A stretch of 14,907 nt of DNA from Ruminococcus flavefaciens (lineage in GTDB: Bacteria; Bacillota; Clostridia; Oscillospirales; Ruminococcaceae). A program made the translations under genes and the position numbers. Shown piece by piece: positions 7,060-13,724 of the stretch; position 1 is the stretch's first letter, and each line of letters opens with the position of its first letter. The stretch spans positions 1-14,907 of the forward strand of contig CADBQF010000124.1 in assembly GCA_902796705.1 (NCBI GenBank), read 5' to 3'. The notes below the pieces were generated by a model, which did not search any database, was not told the DNA's origin, and was given only the letters and a program-made list of their open reading frames with translations.

Positions 7060-9696
7060 TCATGCTTTCGGATACTCTTTTTCGGTGAATGTCCTGCCAT
7101 AATAAGCGTTGAGGTACATCTGCTTTATCTCACTGAGAAGCGGATAACGTGGGTTTGCACCTGTACACTGATCGTCAAAAGCATTTTCTGTCATTTCATC
7201 AAGAGTTGCCATGAAGTCTTCTTCTGAAACGCCGTAATCAGCAATAGTATCCTTGATGCCGATCTTGTGGCGGAGTTCTCTTATAGCAGCAATGAGTTTT
7301 TCCAGTTTTTCACCGGGAGTTTTTCCGCCGAGTCCGAGATGATCTGCTGCTTCTGCATAACGTTCAAGTGTATGCGGATGGTCGTACTGCGGAAATGTTC
7401 CCATTTTGGCAGGTGTCTCAGCAGCATTGAAGCGAAGTACATCTTCGATGACAAGTGCATTTGCGATGCCGTGCGGGATATGGTGATAAGCACCGAGTTT
7501 GTGTGCGAGGGAATGGCTGACACCGAGGAATCCATTTGCAAAAGCCATACCTGCCATTGCAGCAGCATTAGCCATTTTTTCTCTTGCCTCAGGATCGTTG
7601 GGGCCGTTGTCGTATGCACGGGGAAGGTACTCGAATATTATTTTCAGAGCCTTGAGTGCAAGTCCGTCTGTGAAGTCTGTTGCCATAACGGAAGCGTATG
7701 CTTCAAGGGCGTGAGTTACTGCGTCGATACCTGATGCAGATGTCAGTCCCTTAGGTGCTGTCATGTGAAGATCAGTGTCAATTATAGCCATGTTCGGGAG
7801 AAGCTCATAATCTGCAAGAGGATATTTTACACCGGTGCTTTCATCAGTGATAACTGCAAAAGGAGTAACTTCCGAACCTGTTCCGGCAGAAGTCGGGATA
7901 GCGACGAAATAAGCCTTTTCTCCCATTTTCGGGAAAGTGTATACTCTCTTTCTGATATCCATAAAACGCATAGCCATATCTGCGAAATCAGCTTCGGGAT
8001 GCTCGTACAGTACCCACATTATTTTTGCAGCGTCCATAGCAGAACCACCGCCGAGAGCGATGATGACATCAGGTTTGAATGCAGTTATCTGTGCTGCACC
8101 TTCCTTTGCACAAGCAAGTGTAGGATCGGGAGCGACATCAAAGAACGATGCGTGCTGTATGCCGAGTTCGTCAAGTTTATCGGTTATCGCTTTAGTGAAA
8201 CCGTTTTCGTACAGGAATTTATCAGTTACGATAAATGCACGCTTTTTATTCATTACAGTTTTCAGTTCGTCAAGTGCAACAGGCAGACAGCCTCGTTTCA
8301 TGTATACTTTTTCAGGAGCTCTGAACCAAAGCATATTTTCTCTCCTTTCGGCAACAGTTTTGATATTGAGCAGATGCTTTACTCCTACATTTTCGCTGAC
8401 GGAATTGCCGCCCCATGAACCGCAGCCGAGAGTAAGTGACGGTGTAAGGCTGAAATTGTAGATATCACCGATACCGCCCTGAGATGAAGGAGTATTCACA
8501 AGGATACGGCAGGTCTTCATTCTGCTGCGGAATTCTTCAAGCTTGTCCTGCTGTGTAATAACATCGAGATAGATAGATGAAGTATGACCGTATCCGCCGT
8601 CAGCAATGAGCTTTTCAGCTTTGTTGAATGCGTCGCTGATATCCTCGGCCTTATACATGGCAAGTACAGGTGAGAGCTTTTCATGTGCGAATTCCTCGGA
8701 GAGATCGGTGCTTTCAGCCTCGCCTATGAGTATCTTTGTGCCTTCGGGAACTGTAACTCCTGCAAGTTCAGCGATCCTGCACGCACTCTGACCTACTATT
8801 TTTGCATTGAGTGCTCCGTTTATAAGAATAGTCTTTCCGACCTTTTCCTTTTCGTCCTTAGTGAGGAAGTAGCAGCCTCTTGCAGCGAATTCAGCCTTTA
8901 CCCTGCTGTAGATGTTCTTATGAACGATCGTTGACTGCTCGGAAGCACAGATCATTCCGTTATCGAAAGTCTTGGAGTGGATAATGGAATTTACAGCAAG
9001 GATCACATCTGCTGATTCATCGATGATAGCAGGAGTGTTTCCCGCACCAACGCCGACAGCAGGTTTTCCGCTTGAATAAGTAGCTTTTACCATTCCGGGG
9101 CCGCCTGTTGCGAGGATAATATCAGCTTCGGACATAACAAGGTTTGTCATTTCGAGACTCGGAACATCTATCCATGAGATTATCCCCTCCGGAGCTCCTG
9201 CCTCAACAGCAGCTTCAAGGACGATCTTTGCAGCTTCGATAGTTGATCTCTTTGCTCTCGGATGAGGGCTGATTATGATGCCGTTTCTTGTCTTCAAAGC
9301 GATAAGCGACTTGAAAATAGCCGTTGATGTCGGATTAGTCGTAGGGATAACAGCAGCGATAACTCCGATAGGTTCAGCTATTTTTGTGATGCCTGCTGCT
9401 TTGTCCTCCTCAACGATACCGCAGGTCTTTGTATTGCGGTAGGTATTGTAGATGTATTCAGAAGCGTAATGGTTCTTTATGACCTTATCCTCAACGATGC
9501 CCATGCCCGTTTCTTCAACAGCAAGTTTTGCGAGCGGTATCCTGTTTTTATTAGCTGCTGTTGCGGCTGCAAGGAATATTTTATCCACCTGCTCCTGTGT
9601 GTATGAAGCGAACTTTTTCTGAGCGTTTCTTACATTTTCGATCGCTTTTTCCAGCTTTTCAGTGCTGTCAACAACGTCATAATTCTTTTTATTCAT
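7060..9696 (-). CDS. adhE: Bifunctional acetaldehyde-CoA/alcohol dehydrogenase
   Basis: An 878-residue fusion enzyme that reduces acetyl-CoA to acetaldehyde and then to ethanol, using two NADH, the main step that reoxidises NADH in ethanol fermentation. Residues 1-445 form the CoA-acylating aldehyde dehydrogenase, with the catalytic Cys250 in DNGMICASEQS and a TGGPGMV motif (197-203). A linker of about 15 residues leads to the iron-dependent alcohol dehydrogenase (about 460-870), with the NAD-binding GGGSAMDAAK (549-558) and the iron ligands D658, H662, H728 and H742. Length and all key residues agree with functional AdhE, which normally forms long helical spirosomes. The start is ATG 9694-9696, four bases after GGAGGT. 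A leader ORF ends two bases upstream. The control region has a consensus promoter and a Rex-like operator, fitting redox control. A kinase gene follows by 13 bases. Confidence 0.98.
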   Translation of the reverse strand: MNKKNYDVVDSTEKLEKAIENVRNAQKKFASYTQEQVDKIFLAAATAANKNRIPLAKLAVEETGMGIVEDKVIKNHYASEYIYNTYRNTKTCGIVEEDKAAGITKIAEPIGVIAAVIPTTNPTSTAIFKSLIALKTRNGIIISPHPRAKRSTIEAAKIVLEAAVEAGAPEGIISWIDVPSLEMTNLVMSEADIILATGGPGMVKATYSSGKPAVGVGAGNTPAIIDESADVILAVNSIIHSKTFDNGMICASEQSTIVHKNIYSRVKAEFAARGCYFLTKDEKEKVGKTILINGALNAKIVGQSACRIAELAGVTVPEGTKILIGEAESTDLSEEFAHEKLSPVLAMYKAEDISDAFNKAEKLIADGGYGHTSSIYLDVITQQDKLEEFRSRMKTCRILVNTPSSQGGIGDIYNFSLTPSLTLGCGSWGGNSVSENVGVKHLLNIKTVAERRENMLWFRAPEKVYMKRGCLPVALDELKTVMNKKRAFIVTDKFLYENGFTKAITDKLDELGIQHASFFDVAPDPTLACAKEGAAQITAFKPDVIIALGGGSAMDAAKIMWVLYEHPEADFADMAMRFMDIRKRVYTFPKMGEKAYFVAIPTSAGTGSEVTPFAVITDESTGVKYPLADYELLPNMAIIDTDLHMTAPKGLTSASGIDAVTHALEAYASVMATDFTDGLALKALKIIFEYLPRAYDNGPNDPEAREKMANAAAMAGMAFANGFLGVSHSLAHKLGAYHHIPHGIANALVIEDVLRFNAAETPAKMGTFPQYDHPHTLERYAEAADHLGLGGKTPGEKLEKLIAAIRELRHKIGIKDTIADYGVSEEDFMATLDEMTENAFDDQCTGANPRYPLLSEIKQMYLNAYYGRTFTEKEYPKA

Positions 9697-9698
9697 AT

Positions 9699-9800
9699 TT
9701 ACCTCCGTCTTGATTTTTTATCACATATGCCAAACTTAGATAATGCCGCCCGGCAAGCCGCAGCGGAAAGATCACGTTTCTTCAGCAAAGTGCAGTTCAT
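9699..9800 (-). CDS. Leader ORF of adhE (33 codons)
   Basis: On the minus strand an ATG at 9798-9800 opens 33 codons ending AGA-CGG-AGG-TAA at 9699-9701, two bases before the adhE ATG. The adhE ribosome binding site (GGAGGT) thus lies in the last codons of this frame. The peptide starts MNCTLLKKRD, contains three Cys (residues 3, 15, 26) and ends in several basic residues. The only upstream ribosome binding match is a weak AAAGAG about 10 bases before the ATG. It lies wholly in the predicted 5' leader of the adhE transcript. Translation could open or block the adhE start, or the frame may be chance. There is no homology I recognise. Confidence 0.35.
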   Translation of the reverse strand: MNCTLLKKRDLSAAACRAALSKFGICDKKSRRR

Positions 9801-9814
9801 TTTGTATCGTCTCT

Positions 9815-9832
9815 TTGTTATTTTTTTGTCAA
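9815..9832. promoter_or_regulatory. Rex-like operator at the adhE transcription start
   Basis: TTGTTATTTTTTTGTCAA matches the clostridial Rex palindrome TTGTTAA-N4-TTAACAA at 11 of 14 specified positions (6/7 and 5/7 in the halves), with the correct 18-base length. It begins 5 bases downstream of the adhE -10, so it would cover the start of transcription. Rex is the NADH/NAD+-sensing repressor known to control adhE in several Firmicutes. No rex gene is in the window. The T-rich centre makes some chance similarity possible. Confidence 0.5.
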
Positions 9833-9854
9833 TGCTATGATACCGCATTGATAA
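9826..9854. promoter_or_regulatory. Inverted repeat spanning the adhE -10
   Basis: TTGTCAATGC (9826-9835) and GCATTGATAA (9845-9854) form 10-base arms with one mismatch, separated by 9 bases that contain the -10 element. A third copy of the arm core, TTGTCAAT, lies at 9859-9866 and includes the -35. The position fits an operator for a repressor; a symmetrical hairpin in DNA alone is less likely to matter. It partly overlaps the Rex-like site but has a different spacing, so it may be a separate binding site. Confidence 0.45.
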
Positions 9855-9865
9855 AGTTTTGTCAA
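9837..9865 (-). promoter_or_regulatory. Promoter of adhE
   Basis: On the minus strand TTGACA (9860-9865) is a perfect -35, and TATCAT (9837-9842) is a 5/6 -10 after a 17-base spacer. Transcription would start near 9830, giving a leader of about 135 bases before the adhE start codon. The leader contains a Rex-like site and a small ORF. A second TTGACA at 9826-9831 on the same strand has no good -10 and is probably not used. Confidence 0.75.
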
Positions 9866-9969
9866 TATCTGTTAGCCTGATATAACATCATTTGAGAATG
9901 AATCGTTTTAAAGGGATATTCCCCAGAAAAGGCCTGCTTTCCGCTATAATAAATAGATTTATCTGATAC

Positions 9970-9998
9970 TTGCTTTTTTGGTTTATGTGTGCTATACT
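9970..9998 (+). promoter_or_regulatory. Promoter of the leader ORF and channel gene
   Basis: TTGCTT (9970-9975) and TATACT (9993-9998) are separated by 17 bases. Transcription would start near 10005, about 30 bases before the leader ORF start and 113 before the channel start. It is divergent from the adhE promoter; the roughly 100 bases between the two promoters (9866-9969) are AT-rich, with no gene seen. Confidence 0.6.
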
Positions 9999-10036
9999 AA
10001 TTTTATAAATTTTTTGTAAAAGGAAAGTGATAATTG

Positions 10037-10117
10037 ATGAAAAAGCTCACCGCAGTCTGTCACAATGGCCATGCAGTGTCCCCTATCCGAAATTTCGCAG
10101 AAAAGAGGATCATATGA
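10037..10117 (+). CDS. 26-codon leader ORF abutting the channel gene
   Basis: ATG 10037-10039 opens 26 codons ending in TGA at 10115-10117, directly followed by the channel ATG at 10118 in the same frame. It has a good ribosome binding site (AAAGGAAAGTG, about 6-16 bases upstream), better than the one for the channel itself (AGAGG, 9 bases). The peptide starts MKKLTAVCHNGH and ends KRII; it has no hydrophobic helix. Ribosomes ending here would be placed exactly on the channel start, so translational coupling or leader-based control is likely. Alternatively it is an N-terminal extension cut off by the TGA stop. No family is recognised. Confidence 0.5.
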   Translation: MKKLTAVCHNGHAVSPIRNFAEKRII

Positions 10118-11911
10118 ATGGACAATAAACTGAAATTTTTTGAAAAGCTGAAAAACAAGCTTACTGTACGGGCAGCGAACAATCCCGGAGCATTCATGTT
10201 CCTGCTGATAATCGCTGTCAATATCCTGTTCATTGCATTTTCAACGCTGCTGCTGATGTTCCTGCCCGAAAACAAGGGCAGGGGCTTCACGGAAATGATA
10301 CGTTTCGCTTTTACTCTTATGGTAAATCCAAGCGGAAGATATCAGTACAGTGACTATCCGATATCACTGATAATCACCACCGTTGTCGTACTGCTCGGAA
10401 TGATCTCTCTGACGGGCGGCACTGTCGGATTTGTCACGAGCATCATCACAAGTGTACTGGAGCGTTCAGCCGCAGCACGAAGACATCTGAGAATGAAGAA
10501 GCATATCGTTATCCTGAACTACAATCATAAAGTTCCTTCGATAATTTATGATTACTGCTTTGACGATATGGAGAATACATATGTCGTGATACTTTCCGAC
10601 CAGGATAAAAAGAAGATACGCAATCAGATCGACAATGTTTTCAGTGTGCATCACGCAAAGAAAAAGTTCAGAAACATCATCATTCAGAGCGGCAGTCCTT
10701 TTTCTAAGCTCGACCTGGACAGGATCGCCCTCAAAGATGCACGGACGATACTCCTGATGTCAGCCGGCGGCGAGGATACGGATATCTCACAGAATGACGA
10801 ACGTGTACAGAATTTCAATATCTTCAAGCTGTTCATTTTCATAAACAGCTATCTTAACCGGAACAAGTCCGGAGAATTGCCGAGTATCCTTGCAGAAGTT
10901 TCTGACAGCAAAACGGAAAAACTCATAAGGGAATATCCGTTCAAAGCTGGTGACAACAGCTTCCCTGTGAACTTCAACGAACTGCTCGGAAAGATCATGG
11001 CAATAACAGCCGTGATGCCTTCTCTCTGCAATACTCTCCTGCATCTCATCAGCTTTGAAGGCGTTGAGTTTTATCTTGAGGATATCCCGAAGTCAGTCTC
11101 TATCCCGGAGGATATCAGAAGACAGAGATCAGCTATGCCGATACTTGATACAGGCAGCAAACGTCTGTATATCGCAGAAAGCGAAGACCTGATAAGCAAA
11201 AGCGGCGGTGCAGGCGGCTATAAGCTGAAAAAACCTCTCCCGCAGGAAAAGCTCACACCGTGTATCCTCAATGACAAGCCGAAGATACTTATAATCGGCT
11301 GCAACAATAAGCTCGGATATATCCTCGAAAGCCTTGTATGCTTCCAGAAGGAATATCCGGATTTCAGGCTGACCGTCGTGCTTATGGATACAGAGGAAAA
11401 CGAAGAAAAAATCAGAAAATTCTGCAATGCACCGGAATACAGCTCACTGTTCAGTGATGAAAACCGTGAGCCGGTCATCGTAAAGGATTATTTTGAGCCA
11501 TTCAGCAGCGAAGACAGCGGATTCTCACTGAGCGAGATCAACTCCGTTCTTTTCCTCTCGGACGACGAATGCAGCGAAGCGACTGTCGATGAAAAGCCGC
11601 TCCTTTTCTGGAACGGCCTGAAATGCTGCGACAAGCTCGATACACATAACTGCATCGTTGAAGTTCTCGATATGCAGAATGAAAATATCATTGAGAAGCG
11701 AAACAACGATCAGGTCGTGGTCAGCGAAAGATTCATCAGTTGTCTGTATGCACAGCTTGGAAAAGATCCCGTCCGCCTCGATCTTATAAAGGATATGATA
11801 ACCTTTGAAAGCGATGAAGCATCACGCAATTCAAGGAATGCTCTCTCAAATGAGTGCAATATCCTCTCCTACGCTCTGAACTCTTCTTCCGCAACTGCAA
11901 GGAAAAGCTGA
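10118..11911 (+). CDS. CASTOR/POLLUX-like ion-channel protein (frame interrupted near the C-terminus)
   Basis: This 597-codon frame encodes a membrane channel protein of the CASTOR/POLLUX (DUF1012) type, related to potassium channels with RCK/TrkA-N gating domains. TM1 is at about residues 25-49, a pore-loop-like stretch at 57-75 (no TVGYG filter, as in this family), and TM2 at about 83-110. Then come a first Rossmann domain starting HIVILNYNHKVPS (129) with the family's QSGSP motif (190-194) and a second one starting PKILIIGCNN (about 387). The last 14 or so codons before the TGA at 11909 do not resemble the family, whereas the overlapping frame from 11854 continues with a plausible C-terminal domain. 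The gene thus appears to be one base out of frame near 11875-11890. Rejoined, the product would be about 677 residues. It lies directly behind a leader ORF and diverges from adhE. Ion specificity and role are unknown. Confidence 0.8.
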   Translation: MDNKLKFFEKLKNKLTVRAANNPGAFMFLLIIAVNILFIAFSTLLLMFLPENKGRGFTEMIRFAFTLMVNPSGRYQYSDYPISLIITTVVVLLGMISLTGGTVGFVTSIITSVLERSAAARRHLRMKKHIVILNYNHKVPSIIYDYCFDDMENTYVVILSDQDKKKIRNQIDNVFSVHHAKKKFRNIIIQSGSPFSKLDLDRIALKDARTILLMSAGGEDTDISQNDERVQNFNIFKLFIFINSYLNRNKSGELPSILAEVSDSKTEKLIREYPFKAGDNSFPVNFNELLGKIMAITAVMPSLCNTLLHLISFEGVEFYLEDIPKSVSIPEDIRRQRSAMPILDTGSKRLYIAESEDLISKSGGAGGYKLKKPLPQEKLTPCILNDKPKILIIGCNNKLGYILESLVCFQKEYPDFRLTVVLMDTEENEEKIRKFCNAPEYSSLFSDENREPVIVKDYFEPFSSEDSGFSLSEINSVLFLSDDECSEATVDEKPLLFWNGLKCCDKLDTHNCIVEVLDMQNENIIEKRNNDQVVVSERFISCLYAQLGKDPVRLDLIKDMITFESDEASRNSRNALSNECNILSYALNSSSATARKS

Positions 11912-12150
11912 CTTTCTCAAGCAAGCGTGAGCTGATATTGTGGGTATACGAAGCAACAGATCATGTATATCTGCCAATCGGCTGTGTCAAGAACAATGTC
12001 AGCTATCTGTTCTCCAGAACAGAGGGTGCAGATGACGGACTTGATACGGCAGTGCTTCTTCCTAAGAATGACAACAGCGATCTGAAGATAGTTCAGAACG
12101 AACTGACACTTGAACCAGATGATGAGATAATCGTCATCATGCTGACATGA
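11854..12150 (+). pseudogene. C-terminal domain of the channel in a shifted frame
   Basis: A frame open for 98 codons overlaps the end of the main channel frame by 58 bases and runs on to TGA at 12148-12150. From about residue 19 it reads like the last domain of the channel: KRELILWVYEAT, then YLPIGCVKN, and a TrkA-C-like ending LTLEPDDEIIVIML. It has no ribosome binding site, and its first codon is only a GTG after an in-frame TGA, so independent translation is unlikely. Joining the frames requires one extra base (or a -1 shift) between 11854 and 11908. No classical slippery heptamer is in phase there. A real one-base deletion or a sequence error is therefore more likely than programmed frameshifting. 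Confidence 0.65.
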
Positions 12151-12169
12151 CAATCAACTGCATAAAAAT

Positions 12170-12207
12170 AAACCGGCTCCGCAATTTCAGCGAAGCCGGT
12201 TTTCTTT
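12170..12207 (+). terminator. Intrinsic terminator after the channel gene
   Basis: AAACCGGCTCCGC (12170-12182) pairs with GCGAAGCCGGTTT (12190-12202) over 13 bases with one mismatch around a 7-base loop AATTTCA, followed by TTCTTT. It starts 20 bases after the stop codon of the shifted channel frame, supporting that frame as the true end of the gene. Confidence 0.9.
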
Positions 12208-12321
12208 ATGATGAAGAAAAACGATTTATTCCATTGCAGCCAGTTCCTCGATATCTTTGGCTGAGAGAAAATCGTTATCAAGCACAATTACACAGCGTAT
12301 GATCTGTACAGATATCCCAAG

Positions 12322-12350
12322 TTGACTTTGCGGCTGCATTGGTGTATAAT
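12322..12350 (+). promoter_or_regulatory. Promoter of the small membrane protein unit
   Basis: TTGACT (12322-12327) and a perfect TATAAT (12345-12350) are separated by 17 bases. The leader of about 65 bases begins with a 6-base hairpin, GAGCGG (12362-12367) with CCGCTC (12375-12380), near its 5' end, which may stabilise the message. The region between the preceding terminator and this promoter holds no supportable plus-strand gene. Confidence 0.8.
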
Positions 12351-12424
12351 TACTGTAAAGTGAGCGGGAGTTTACCGCTCAAAACGCAGTTATAAAGAGT
12401 ATGATACACAGAACGGAGCGGAAT

Positions 12425-12838
12425 ATGAAAAAATATATATTCAAGATCATTTCAGGCGTATTTCTTATCGTAGATGTGATATTGTTCTTCCCGGATATGA
12501 TACTGTATATAAGCTGGAAAAATGAAACAGATCTTTATAAATTTTTTCCTTTTTTACAGAGAAAAAGCTTTCTTGGTATGGAAGATTGTGCAGACAACGC
12601 ATCAGTGATCGTATCTGAATGGTATTGGCTCGCATATATCATCTTTTTTGCGATACTGCTGCTTTCGGTGACAGATGCTTTTAAGTCGAGGACGAAAGCA
12701 AGCATAGTCTATGGGATATCCATGCTGGCAGTGTCGTTTATTATCATGTATATCGTATATCGTCATCACAGTATGATCGAATTCATCTATAGTCCGGCAA
12801 ATGATCTGCCGTGGGATCTGCGTGAAATCGTTATATAG
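12425..12838 (+). CDS. Small membrane protein, three predicted helices
   Basis: A 137-residue protein of unknown function. The start is ATG 12425-12427 with CGGAGCG six bases upstream; an in-frame ATG at 12401 has no good ribosome binding site. Hydrophobic helices lie at about residues 4-28, 67-87 and 99-121. A polar segment of about 35 residues between the first two, containing two Cys-poor charged stretches, is probably exposed outside if the lysine-rich N-terminus is inside. The C-terminus is short and acidic. It is not a member of a family I recognise. It is separated by 39 bases from the next gene, which is probably co-transcribed; a partner or immunity-type role would be speculation. 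Confidence 0.75.
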   Translation: MKKYIFKIISGVFLIVDVILFFPDMILYISWKNETDLYKFFPFLQRKSFLGMEDCADNASVIVSEWYWLAYIIFFAILLLSVTDAFKSRTKASIVYGISMLAVSFIIMYIVYRHHSMIEFIYSPANDLPWDLREIVI

Positions 12839-12877
12839 TCAAGAGAAATACTTCGCACTACAGAAATGAGGTCTTAT

Positions 12878-13660
12878 ATGAAGATATGGAAGGCACATTA
12901 TAAAGACAAGTTTCATGATGTTGATACAGATATCATCAACCCGGAGACAGATCATAATGAACCGCTATCTCTTGTCATTGACGGTATAGAATTTTCAGGT
13001 GTCAGCATTGGTGATCTCGAACTCAAAGATGCAAATAAGTATGACGAGATCAAAGACAAGTTCTGCATTTTAAGATCAGGAGGATACTCTGTTTACGGCA
13101 TCGATGTGAGTTATTGCTATGAATTGCAGAGATATTCGCTCGATGTTGATATCCCCGTTACAGTTGTCCGCCGATGTGATGATTCAGAGACAGAAGGCAT
13201 CATACATATTTCCTTTGAATACAAAGAACAGGATAAAAGTAAACACAGAGCTAAAATGTACTGCGGAAATGAATTGGTTTACCACGATGATGCGGTAGTT
13301 CATGAATTTTCGCTTCACGTTGACGGAAAGTGCTTTCACAGCAGCAGGCTGACATTGGACTTTGAATCCGCTCTGACTGATATTTGCCGTCAGACAGCAA
13401 AAGAATACCGTATCAAGTGCTGTTTTACCTGTCAGTATTCAGATTATTCGCCGTACGGAAATGATTATTTTGGAAGTATGCTTTGTTACTGCGATAATAA
13501 GGAAGATTATCTGAAAGTAAACAATAAAGGCGAATTCATTGAGCATTTTTCAGACACGCCATATAAGATGCGTCAGGAGACTTATCTTTGCGGAGAATAT
13601 TCTGTAAGAGACAAATATCCCGGATACCGTGGATATGTGTCTGGAGTCAATGATACATGA
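12878..13660 (+). CDS. Hypothetical protein with a Cys cluster, possibly DUF6304-like
   Basis: A 260-residue soluble protein with no signal peptide or membrane helix. I chose ATG 12878-12880 because GAGGTC stands six bases upstream; the ATG at 12866 is four codons earlier and overlaps that site. The N-terminal half is rich in short beta-like stretches (LVIDGIEFSGVSIGDLEL, then VPVTVVRR-like segments). Near the C-terminus CCFTCQYSDYSPYG and MLCYC place Cys at 181, 182, 185, 203 and 205, a spacing that could bind metal. The YSDYSPYG block reminds me of DUF6304 proteins, but I cannot confirm this without a search. It is the second gene of a two-gene unit with the small membrane protein and ends just before a shared terminator. 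Its function is unknown. Confidence 0.75.
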   Translation: MKIWKAHYKDKFHDVDTDIINPETDHNEPLSLVIDGIEFSGVSIGDLELKDANKYDEIKDKFCILRSGGYSVYGIDVSYCYELQRYSLDVDIPVTVVRRCDDSETEGIIHISFEYKEQDKSKHRAKMYCGNELVYHDDAVVHEFSLHVDGKCFHSSRLTLDFESALTDICRQTAKEYRIKCCFTCQYSDYSPYGNDYFGSMLCYCDNKEDYLKVNNKGEFIEHFSDTPYKMRQETYLCGEYSVRDKYPGYRGYVSGVNDT

Positions 13661-13675
13661 ATCATTCGTATATGT

Positions 13676-13720
13676 AAAAAACAAAACAGCCTCCGGAAGT
13701 TGACAGTTCCCGGAGGCTGT
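13676..13720. terminator. Bidirectional terminator between convergent genes
   Basis: ACAGCCTCCGG (13686-13696) and CCGGAGGCTGT (13710-13720) form a perfect 11-base stem around a 13-base loop. On the minus strand the stem is followed by TTTTGTTTTTT, a strong T-tract for the TPR gene that ends at 13725. On the plus strand the tail ATTATTATTG is weaker but may end the two-gene unit that stops at 13660. Confidence 0.88.
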
Positions 13721-13724
13721 ATTA

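Noticed and set aside
7765..8461. Two long open frames on the plus strand (7765-8418 and 7937-8461)
   Set aside because: Both are antisense to the strongly conserved adhE coding sequence, lack ribosome binding sites, and show low-complexity Ser/Cys-rich translations.
9871..9888. TGTTA-N8-TAACA as a second Rex site upstream of adhE
   Set aside because: The half-sites are two bases too far apart for the Rex palindrome, and it lies upstream of the -35; it is probably chance.
11895..11911. Programmed -1 frameshift signal in the channel gene
   Set aside because: The A-rich stretch AAGGAAAAGC is not an in-phase X-XXY-YYZ heptamer, and no obvious stem or pseudoknot follows at the right distance.
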